NCBI GenBank assembly: GCA_024280875.1
Contig: JAJRPH010000450.1
Location: 1 to 11,685 of the forward strand
Source of the DNA: Deltaproteobacteria bacterium
GTDB taxonomy: Bacteria > Desulfobacterota > Desulfobacteria > Desulfobacterales > Desulfosalsimonadaceae
Reading direction: 5' to 3'
Length of the DNA: 11,685 bases
The notes under the pieces were generated by a model. The model saw nothing but the letters and a program-made list of their open reading frames with translations. It ran no database searches and was not told the DNA's origin. A program made the translations under genes and the position numbers. Shown here piece by piece: positions 5,865-11,685 of the stretch (its first letter is position 1; each line of letters starts with the position of its first letter).

Positions 5865-7448
5865 TTATAGCTCAAAGGTCTGGATGCTTTTGACTTTCGA
5901 AAGTTCCATAACTTTATTTTTAACTTCATCGGACATTGGCCGATCGGTTTTAATCAGGATAATATTGTTTTCGCCGCCAACAGCTGTTCCAACCTGCATC
6001 TGTGAAATGTTAATGTTGTTTTCTCCCAGAGTGCTTCCGATGCTTCCGATGGCGCCGGGCTCATCAAGGTTATGAATGATTGCCAGGTGGCCTTCCGGAA
6101 TTATTTCAATAATAAAATCGTCAATTCTGACAATTCTTGCATCTGATTTGCCGAAAACACTGCCGGCAATCGTACATTCCATTTCAGTGGTGACAACTGT
6201 GGCAGAGATACGGTTTAAAAATTTATCTGAATCAGCCGTGTTTGTTTCTGAAACTTTAATGCCCATATCTTTTGCCAGCATCGGCGCATTAACGGAATTT
6301 ACTCCGTCCTGAACCAGTGAATCGAGAATCCCTTTCAAAAAAGAGGTGGTCACGGGTTTAAGGTCAAGACCATGGAAGTCTCCGTTATATTCTATGCGGA
6401 TTTCCTTTAACTGACCGACGGCAAACTGGGCCTGCATGCAGCCCATTCGGTCTGTCAGCGTCAGAAACGGTCTTAGCTGTTCAAGGAGTTTGCCGGAAAC
6501 GGCCGGGACATTCACCGCATTGATAATGTTGTTATGTTTCAAATATTCGATAATTTGGCCGGCAACGGCAACTGCGACATTGGTTTGCGCTTCTTTGGTA
6601 GAGGCGCCGAGGTGCGGTGTGGCAATCACATTGTCAAGTTTGAGCAGCGGCAGGTCAGCAGGCGGGGGTTCGGTGCTGAAAACGTCTAAAGCTGCCCCGG
6701 CCACTTTGCCCGATGTCATTGCTTCATACAGATCCTCTTCATCAACTATGCCGCCCCGGGCACAGTTGACCAGCATAACACCGTTTTTCATCTGATCAAA
6801 GGCTGCTTTGTTGATCAGGCCGGTCGTATTTTTTGTTTTTGGAACATGAACGGAAATATAATCAGCTTCCTGGTAAAGTTTTTCCAGGGAAACCCATTCA
6901 AAACCTTCTTTTTCAATGACTTCAGCCTGTACGACCGGATCATGAATAACCACTCGCATTTTCAGGCCCCGGGCACGATCCGCAACCACGGATCCAATAT
7001 TTCCAAAACCGATGACGCCAAGGGTTTTGTTGAAAACTTCGCGGCCCTGGAGTTTTTTCTTATCCCACCGGCCATCTTTTAATGATGAGGTCCCCTGGGG
7101 AATATTCCGGGTCAGGGACATCATCAAAGAGATGGAATGTTCAGCAGTGGTGACTACATTTCCGCCGGGGGTGTTCATGACAGCAACGCCTTTTTTGGTG
7201 GCAGCTGGAATATCCACGTTGTCCAGACCGATACCGGCCCGGCCAACGACTTTCAGGTTGGTCGCCGCTTCTAAAAGGTCAGCGGTTACCTTTGTGGCGC
7301 TTCGAATGACCAGTCCGTCATAATTGCCGATAATTGCTGTGAGTTCTTCCGGGGAAAGTCCGGTATTTACATCCACATCAATTCCATCTTCTTCTTCAAA
7401 AATTTTGATTCCTGCTTCCCCCAGGACATCACTGATTAGCACTTTCAT
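5865..7448 (-). CDS. serA: D-3-phosphoglycerate dehydrogenase, long ACT-domain form
   Basis: It oxidises 3-phosphoglycerate to 3-phosphohydroxypyruvate with NAD+, the first step of serine synthesis, in the cytoplasm. At 527 residues it is the long form that carries an extra intervening (ASB) domain before ACT. Residues 1 to about 100 and 285 to 310 form the substrate domain, with VGRAGIGLDNVD (68-79) and NTPGGNVVTTAEH (92-104). The Rossmann domain has GVIGFGNIG (144-152). Catalytic residues are Arg231 in NCARGG, Glu260 in STEPP and His279 in ATPHLGAST. Residues around 315 to 445 are the intervening domain, and 453-527 the ACT domain (LDEPGAIGSIGSTLGENNINI), the usual serine feedback site. The start is ATG with AGAGG about eight bases upstream. 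It lies 42 bases after the cyclase gene and 26 bases before DUF1844. Confidence 0.97.
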   Translation of the reverse strand: MKVLISDVLGEAGIKIFEEEDGIDVDVNTGLSPEELTAIIGNYDGLVIRSATKVTADLLEAATNLKVVGRAGIGLDNVDIPAATKKGVAVMNTPGGNVVTTAEHSISLMMSLTRNIPQGTSSLKDGRWDKKKLQGREVFNKTLGVIGFGNIGSVVADRARGLKMRVVIHDPVVQAEVIEKEGFEWVSLEKLYQEADYISVHVPKTKNTTGLINKAAFDQMKNGVMLVNCARGGIVDEEDLYEAMTSGKVAGAALDVFSTEPPPADLPLLKLDNVIATPHLGASTKEAQTNVAVAVAGQIIEYLKHNNIINAVNVPAVSGKLLEQLRPFLTLTDRMGCMQAQFAVGQLKEIRIEYNGDFHGLDLKPVTTSFLKGILDSLVQDGVNSVNAPMLAKDMGIKVSETNTADSDKFLNRISATVVTTEMECTIAGSVFGKSDARIVRIDDFIIEIIPEGHLAIIHNLDEPGAIGSIGSTLGENNINISQMQVGTAVGGENNIILIKTDRPMSDEVKNKVMELSKVKSIQTFEL

Positions 7449-7490
7449 AAAAATAGCCTCTATGTATAAAAATTAATAAAATGTTATTGG

Positions 7491-8591
7491 TTATGCGTGA
7501 TTTTGAGTCACCACCTGATTCCTGCCCAGTGATTTTGCTTTATACATCGCTGAATCGGATCTGGCAATCAGCGCATCAATACTCTCAAAGGGCTGGTATG
7601 TTGTGATCCCGGTCGAAATCGTTATGCAAAACGATTCCGAAAATCCAGGAAATTTTAAATGTTTAATGGCGTTTTGGATGCGACAAGCACACTCTTCCGC
7701 CCCTTTGGCATCCGTATCGCTCATTATAATAACAAATTCCTCCCCCCCGTAACGGTAAATACTGTCGATTTCTCTTATTTCATGACTTACCGAATGAATC
7801 AAGTGTTTTAAAACATCATCTCCTTTTAAATGTCCGTAAGTGTCATTAATTTTTTTAAAATGGTCCAGGTCAAACAATGCGATTGAAAAGATATCACCGC
7901 TTCGGTCCGCCTTGGCTTTTTCCCGTTTGAGCTCTTCATACATTTGCCTGCGGTTATAGGCCTGGGTCAGATCATCATGGATAGCCAGTTCCCGGATGGT
8001 GCTCAATGCATTATTCAATCGGTAATTGGTTGTGGATAACTTTGTTCGTATTTTTCTCATGTAGCTTCCGACCATTGAAAACCAGGTCAGAACAGTGGTA
8101 AACACAACCAATTGCAGAATTTCAACTTGAAGGGTGATGGTATCCGGATGATTATTCAGGAGCAATAAAATTACAGTTGCATAGCAACTGACTGAAAATA
8201 TAGTAAAAACAAAGTACTGGATTAAGCTGAAACTAAAGACCCCGAATAAAATCGTCACTATATAAGCAACAAGCATAATCCCACGGATATCATTCGTATA
8301 ATAAATAGCCACCATGGCTGCCAGTGCAGCGATGGTCATTTGGAGAAAGGTCAGGCTCGGGTCGGTAAATTTTTTATTCAATCCCGTCCGGAAAATCAAA
8401 TACAAAAATATATTGATGCTTATGACGATTCCGAAAGCAAATAATGTCCAGCCAAGAGACAGGCGGATAAATCCCAGGTGATGGCAATACAGAATCAGAA
8501 TTAACCACATGACATAGGATGCCGCGCCGATGAAAAACCGACGGATTCTTAATGCCTGCTGTCGGTCCTTTTTGGGGGTGATGGGTGTCAT
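7491..8591 (-). CDS. Membrane-bound GGDEF diguanylate cyclase
   Basis: It is predicted to make cyclic di-GMP from two GTP at the inner membrane. Residues about 20 to 178 contain roughly six hydrophobic helices (near 20-38, 46-68, 82-98, 105-123, 124-147, 157-177) and no recognisable PAS, HAMP or periplasmic sensing domain. A short linker leads to the GGDEF domain at about 198-363. DDLTQAYNRR (206-215), FDLDHFKKIND (240-250) with metal-binding Asp241, and GGEEF (282-286) are intact, so it should be catalytically active. The inhibitory I-site RxxD is present as REID (273-276), exactly five residues before GGEEF, suggesting product feedback. There is no EAL or HD-GYP domain. The ATG overlaps the stop of the preceding sugar mutase in a TAATG, and no strong Shine-Dalgarno is seen, so translation is probably coupled. 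What the membrane part senses is unknown. Confidence 0.94.
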   Translation of the reverse strand: MTPITPKKDRQQALRIRRFFIGAASYVMWLILILYCHHLGFIRLSLGWTLFAFGIVISINIFLYLIFRTGLNKKFTDPSLTFLQMTIAALAAMVAIYYTNDIRGIMLVAYIVTILFGVFSFSLIQYFVFTIFSVSCYATVILLLLNNHPDTITLQVEILQLVVFTTVLTWFSMVGSYMRKIRTKLSTTNYRLNNALSTIRELAIHDDLTQAYNRRQMYEELKREKAKADRSGDIFSIALFDLDHFKKINDTYGHLKGDDVLKHLIHSVSHEIREIDSIYRYGGEEFVIIMSDTDAKGAEECACRIQNAIKHLKFPGFSESFCITISTGITTYQPFESIDALIARSDSAMYKAKSLGRNQVVTQNHA

Positions 8592-9934
8592 TATTTAACG
8601 GTTTTTAACGTGGATTCCACCAGTTCCCTGATTTCCCCCAGTCTTTTTTCAGACAATGCCTCAAATCTCAGCACAAGGGCCGGCTGGGTGTTGGAGGCGC
8701 GTACAAGGCCCCAGCCATCTTCAAAAACAATCCTGGCGCCGTCAATGTCAATCACGTCATAGTCCTTGCGGAAAATTTCGGTCAGTTTGGCAACCACTGA
8801 AAATTTGACATTATCCGGGCAATCCACCCGAATTTCAGGCGTATTATAGGTTTTGGGAATATCTGAAAGCAGTTCGGAAATGGTTTTACCGGTGGAGGAT
8901 AAAATTTCCAGAAGCCGGCATGATGCGTAGGTCGCATCATCATACCCGAAATACCGGTCCGCAAAAAACATATGTCCGCTCATTTCTCCGGCCAGTTCCG
9001 CATTTTCTTCTTTCATTTTTTTCTTGATCAGGGAGTGCCCGGTTTTCCACATGATGGCATTGCCGCCATGGGCCCTGATATCATCATACATGGTTTTCGA
9101 ACATTTGACTTCCGAAATAAACGTGGCTCCCGGTTTTCTGGAAAGGATTTCCCTGGAGAAGATAATCATGAGCTGATCGCCGTAGATCAGATTCCCTTTT
9201 TCATCCACAATACCGATCCGGTCGCCGTCACCGTCATACCCAATCCCTATGTCCAGCTCGTTATCTTTTACCAGTTTGATCAGGTCTGCCATGTTTTTAA
9301 GCACTGTCGGGTCTGCTTCGTGATTCGGGAAGTTGCCGTTCATGTCGCAGTAGATGTCATGTACTTCACAGTTCAGAGCCTTTAAAATAGGAAGAGTCAC
9401 AACACCAGCAGTGCCGTTTCCGGCATCAATACCGACTTTTAATGGGTTTTTAATGTGGATATTTTCAATAATATATTTTTTATAAGGGGTGATCACATCG
9501 GCTTCATCTTTTGATCCGTTTCCTTGTGCAAATTCGTTTTGCTCGATGATTTTTCTGATTTCCTGGATTTGAGCTCCGTGTACGGAATCCAGGTTTTGGC
9601 AGATCTTAAACCCATTGTATTCCGGTGGGTTATGGCTGGCGGTCACCATGACCCCGCCTTGTTTATTTAAATGCCGGATGGAAAAATACTGGACCGGGGT
9701 CGGACAAACGCCGATGTCGGTGACATGACATCCGGTTGACAGAAGTCCTTTGGTCAGCAGTTCCGAATAACTGTCTGACGTGATGCGGCAATCGCGTCCC
9801 ACAGTCAGGTTAAAACAGTCGTTTCGGGCCAGAAAGGTGCCGATACCCTTGCCGAGTTTAATCACATCCTCTTCCGAGATTTGCGTTCCGGCAATTCCTC
9901 GAATATCGTATTCTCTGAAAATATCGGGAGTCAT
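8591..9934 (-). CDS. Phosphomannomutase/phosphoglucomutase (AlgC-type)
   Basis: It interconverts mannose or glucose 6-phosphate and 1-phosphate, feeding GDP-mannose and UDP-glucose pathways for lipopolysaccharide, exopolysaccharide and glycogen. At 447 residues it is a complete four-domain alpha-D-phosphohexomutase. FREYDIRG (6-13) opens domain 1; TASHNPPEYNGFK (98-110) carries the phosphoserine Ser100; DGDGDR (234-239) is the Mg2+ loop; GEMSGH (316-321) is the sugar-recognition loop typical of dual-specificity PMM/PGM; RASNTQP (412-418) is the phosphate-binding loop. The start is ATG preceded by AAGGAGGG about five bases away, a strong site. It is the first gene of its unit. Substrate preference cannot be settled from sequence alone (candidate names algC, manB, pgm), so I leave the symbol empty. 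Phosphoglucosamine mutase (GlmM) is less likely given the GEMSGH and FREYDIRG motifs. Confidence 0.95.
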   Translation of the reverse strand: MTPDIFREYDIRGIAGTQISEEDVIKLGKGIGTFLARNDCFNLTVGRDCRITSDSYSELLTKGLLSTGCHVTDIGVCPTPVQYFSIRHLNKQGGVMVTASHNPPEYNGFKICQNLDSVHGAQIQEIRKIIEQNEFAQGNGSKDEADVITPYKKYIIENIHIKNPLKVGIDAGNGTAGVVTLPILKALNCEVHDIYCDMNGNFPNHEADPTVLKNMADLIKLVKDNELDIGIGYDGDGDRIGIVDEKGNLIYGDQLMIIFSREILSRKPGATFISEVKCSKTMYDDIRAHGGNAIMWKTGHSLIKKKMKEENAELAGEMSGHMFFADRYFGYDDATYASCRLLEILSSTGKTISELLSDIPKTYNTPEIRVDCPDNVKFSVVAKLTEIFRKDYDVIDIDGARIVFEDGWGLVRASNTQPALVLRFEALSEKRLGEIRELVESTLKTVK

Positions 9935-9939
9935 ATTTT

Positions 9940-9947
9940 CCCTCCTT
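9940..9947 (-). promoter_or_regulatory. Strong Shine-Dalgarno of the phosphomannomutase gene
   Basis: AAGGAGGG lies five bases before the ATG at 9934. It is a near-consensus site at the head of the four-gene unit and fixes the mutase start. Confidence 0.75.
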
Positions 9948-9977
9948 TTTTTATGGGTTTTAATTATCTAATATTAT

Positions 9978-10006
9978 AATATAATTTATTTCTTTTTTAT
10001 GGTTAA
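9978..10006 (-). promoter_or_regulatory. Possible sigma-70 promoter for the mutase/GGDEF/serA/DUF1844 unit
   Basis: On the minus strand TTAACC (10001-10006, four of six) and TATATT (9978-9983, five of six) are spaced by 17 bases. An overlapping TATAAT at 9973-9978 is an alternative -10. The segment from about 9960 to 10010 is strikingly AT-rich compared with the genes on either side. The leader would be about 37 bases long and include the strong Shine-Dalgarno. Confidence 0.45.
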
Positions 10007-10009
10007 ACT

Positions 10010-10096
10010 CTGATTCGTTTATTCGAAAGGCAGGGGGGGTGACTTTGTAATGTGTTACTGCGAACTACTATTTAACACAGCAAGTTAACGAATCAG
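10010..10096. repeat. Nested inverted repeats at the 3' end of rtcB
   Basis: A perfect 10-bp outer pair, CTGATTCGTT (10010-10019) and AACGAATCAG (10087-10096), encloses 67 bases. Its right arm covers the rtcB stop codon. Inside is a 7-bp pair, TGTGTTA (10051-10057) and TAACACA (10073-10079), around a 15-base loop, and a run of seven G residues near 10033-10039. No U-tract follows on the minus strand, so this is not a classic intrinsic terminator, although it lies where the end of the rtcB transcript is expected. Confidence 0.6.
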
Positions 10097-11526
10097 CCTT
10101 TTACAACGGCGATGGGTCGCAATTTTGCCACCTTTTTTGATATCCCCGCCCCATGCACCACATTTACCACGTGGGAGATGTCCTTATAGGCATCAGGCAT
10201 TTCCTCGGCCATGGTGGACCGTCCGGTCCATCGGACATAAATGCCTTTGTCTTCGAGTTCCCGTTTTAAGGGTCTTCCTTTTGCCGCTTTTTTAGCAGCT
10301 GTCCGGCTGAGTACCCGTCCGGCACCATGGCAGGTGGAGCCAAAAGTCTCATCCATTGATTTTTGAGTGCCTGCCAGCACATAAGAAGCGGTCCCCATAT
10401 CTCCGGGGATCAGGATCGGCTGCCCGACATTCCGATAATCTCCACTCAAGGATGGGTGACCCGGAGGAAATGAGCGGGTGGCACCTTTTCGATGAACACA
10501 AACCTGCTGTTTTTTCCCTGCCACCACATGGGTTTCAAATTTGGCAATATTGTGACATACATCATAAACCAGCCGCATGGCAAGATCTCTCGGGCTGATA
10601 TTTAAAATCCGCATCAGAACATCTTTGGCATTATTCATGAGCACCTGCCGGTTGGCCCAGGCAAAGTTGGCGGCACTACTCATGGCCCGATAATACTGTT
10701 CACCGGCAGGGGATTTTATTTTGGCACAGGCAAGCTGGCGGTCCGGAACGGGAATTCCGCCTTTATGTAAATTTTTAGTCATGGATGCCAGAAAATCATC
10801 ACATACCTGGTATCCCAGTCCCCGTGATCCGGTGTGGAGCATTACGGTGATATGGTTTTCGTAGAGCCCGAATATTCGTGCGGCCGTTTCATCATAAATT
10901 TTTTCAACCACCCCGATTTCCAGAAAATGATTGCCGGACCCTAACGTGCCCAGCTGCTTTTTTCCCCGCTCCAGGGCACGCCGGCTTATGGCATCCGGAT
11001 CCGCGTTTTCCATGCAGCCGTGGTCTTCCGTATGGATGATGTCCGTGTCATCCCCATAGCCGTTTCCCACCGCCCAGGCGCTGCCGGTTTTTAAGACCTT
11101 TTTTAAATCCGGATAGGAAAGTTTGACATCGCTTGTGGATCCTACGCCTGCGGGAATGGCATTGTAAAGGGCATTCACCAGATTTTCAAGATGGGGACGG
11201 ATTTCATTTTCCGTCAGGTTAGTAGTGGCCAGCCGAACGCCGCAGTTAATGTCGTAACCGACCCCACCCGGGGAGATTACGCCTTCGTCACAGTCGAATG
11301 CAGCCACCCCGCCGATGGGAAAGCCGTACCCCCAGTGGATGTCCGGCATGGCCATGGCTGCATCAATGATTCCGGGAAGTTGTGCCACATTGATCAGTTG
11401 TTTAAAGGTCTCTTCTTTTTTGATGGTCTCGATCATTTCTCTGCTGGAATAGATCCGGGCAGGCACCCGCATGGGGCCATGCTTTTTGATTTCCCAGCGG
11501 AAGTCATCTAATTTTACAAGTTCCAT
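10093..11526 (-). CDS. rtcB: RtcB-type 3'-phosphate/5'-hydroxyl RNA ligase
   Basis: RtcB joins RNA ends bearing 2',3'-cyclic or 3'-phosphate to 5'-hydroxyl ends using GTP and Mn2+, for RNA repair or tRNA splicing. At 477 residues it is the long form, like archaeal and animal enzymes, rather than the roughly 408-residue E. coli form. The nucleophilic histidine is His400 in STCHGAGRVLSR (397-408), which accepts GMP. Metal ligands are visible: Asp92 and Cys95 in GYDINCGVR, His200 in LGSGNHFLE, His231 in MLHTGSRGLG, and His325 in DVCHNIAKFE. The start is ATG with AAGGA about eight bases upstream. No archease, rtcA or rtcR is in the window; the bases upstream hold only a repeat element. The substrate is unknown. 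Confidence 0.97.
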   Translation of the reverse strand: MELVKLDDFRWEIKKHGPMRVPARIYSSREMIETIKKEETFKQLINVAQLPGIIDAAMAMPDIHWGYGFPIGGVAAFDCDEGVISPGGVGYDINCGVRLATTNLTENEIRPHLENLVNALYNAIPAGVGSTSDVKLSYPDLKKVLKTGSAWAVGNGYGDDTDIIHTEDHGCMENADPDAISRRALERGKKQLGTLGSGNHFLEIGVVEKIYDETAARIFGLYENHITVMLHTGSRGLGYQVCDDFLASMTKNLHKGGIPVPDRQLACAKIKSPAGEQYYRAMSSAANFAWANRQVLMNNAKDVLMRILNISPRDLAMRLVYDVCHNIAKFETHVVAGKKQQVCVHRKGATRSFPPGHPSLSGDYRNVGQPILIPGDMGTASYVLAGTQKSMDETFGSTCHGAGRVLSRTAAKKAAKGRPLKRELEDKGIYVRWTGRSTMAEEMPDAYKDISHVVNVVHGAGISKKVAKLRPIAVVKG

Positions 11527-11546
11527 GAGAATGGTCCTTAATAAAT

Positions 11547-11576
11547 ATTATAATTCAATCTTGATGGCTTCGTAAA
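11547..11576 (-). promoter_or_regulatory. Possible rtcB promoter using the end of the repeat element
   Basis: TATAAT at 11547-11552 is a perfect -10 box on the minus strand. TTTACG (11571-11576, four of six) is a possible -35 box 18 bases upstream and lies inside the terminal repeat of the adjacent MITE-like element. The predicted start near 11540 would leave only about 14 leader bases containing AAGGA. Confidence 0.4.
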
Positions 11577-11685
11577 AAGTCCAAATTCTGTGTTGCGCTT
11601 CATCCTTCGTTTCTTCATGGTACGCTAAGTACAAATCATCACTCAGGATTTGCGCGCCTTACCAATTTTTATGAGATTGGTGGAG
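11560..11685. mobile_element. MITE-like dispersed repeat with decayed right end
   Basis: The segment begins with TTGATGGCTTCGTAAAAAGTCC and has no coding frame. Three features point to an imperfect palindromic element about 125 bases long. First, the left end TCGTAAAAA (11570-11578) is inverted at TTTTTATGA (11666-11674) with eight of nine matches. Second, CAAATTCTG near 11582 is loosely inverted by TCAGGATTTG near 11643-11652. Third, the centre holds GTAC-GCTAA-GTAC (11620-11632). From memory, repeats with the same end and an internal GTTGCGCTTCATCCTTCG and GGATTTGCGCGCCTT are scattered through desulfobacterial genomes. The outermost right end is degenerate or beyond the window. A second small hairpin, ACCAAT/ATTGGT, spans 11661-11681. 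Confidence 0.55.

Noticed and set aside
8972..9385. Plus-strand frame of 137 residues opposite the phosphomannomutase
   Set aside because: It is a shadow of the mutase reading frame, with a His/Phe-rich composition and no motif.
10010..10096. Integron attC site
   Set aside because: The arms lack the RYYYAAC and GTTRRRY core pair in the right arrangement, and there is no cassette array or integrase.

Overview
The window looks like ordinary chromosomal DNA from a Desulfobacterota bacterium (the former Deltaproteobacteria), most likely in or near the Desulfobacteraceae. This is an inference from gene order and protein style, not from a search. The supporting points are the run ispE, tRNA-Gln, prs, long-form rplY and pth; a K+-independent membrane pyrophosphatase directly downstream; a DUF1844 gene next to serA; and a repeat at the right edge with the 'ATGGCTTCGTAAAAAGTC' end that I recall from desulfobacterial genomes. 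All protein genes and the one tRNA lie on the minus strand, so transcription runs from high to low coordinates. Gene density is high.

There are three apparent transcription units. Unit A (11526 to 10093) is rtcB, the RNA ligase, with a possible promoter whose -35 box lies in the end of a MITE-like element at the right edge. Unit B (9934 to 5551) is phosphomannomutase/phosphoglucomutase, a six-helix membrane diguanylate cyclase with a TAATG stop/start overlap, serA, and a 95-residue DUF1844 protein. It begins after an AT-rich promoter-like segment and is followed by a five-copy 15-bp tandem repeat and a strong hairpin. Unit C (5259 to beyond position 1) is ispE, tRNA-Gln(UUG), prs, rplY, pth and hppA, cut by the left edge of the window.

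Functionally, unit C combines isoprenoid precursor synthesis (IspE), PRPP synthesis (Prs), translation (L25, peptidyl-tRNA hydrolase, tRNA-Gln) and pyrophosphate-driven proton pumping (HppA). It is a growth-linked housekeeping cluster in which biosynthetic PPi is hydrolysed productively. Unit B links sugar-phosphate interconversion with c-di-GMP synthesis and serine synthesis. RtcB stands alone in what is visible, with no archease or RtcA in the window.

I see no defence system, prophage, CRISPR array or clearly new multigene system. The best leads are the MITE-like element and its overlap with the rtcB promoter, the tight pairing of the sugar mutase with the cyclase, the 15-bp minisatellite, the tRNA embedded in an mRNA, and the nested inverted repeats at the 3' end of rtcB.
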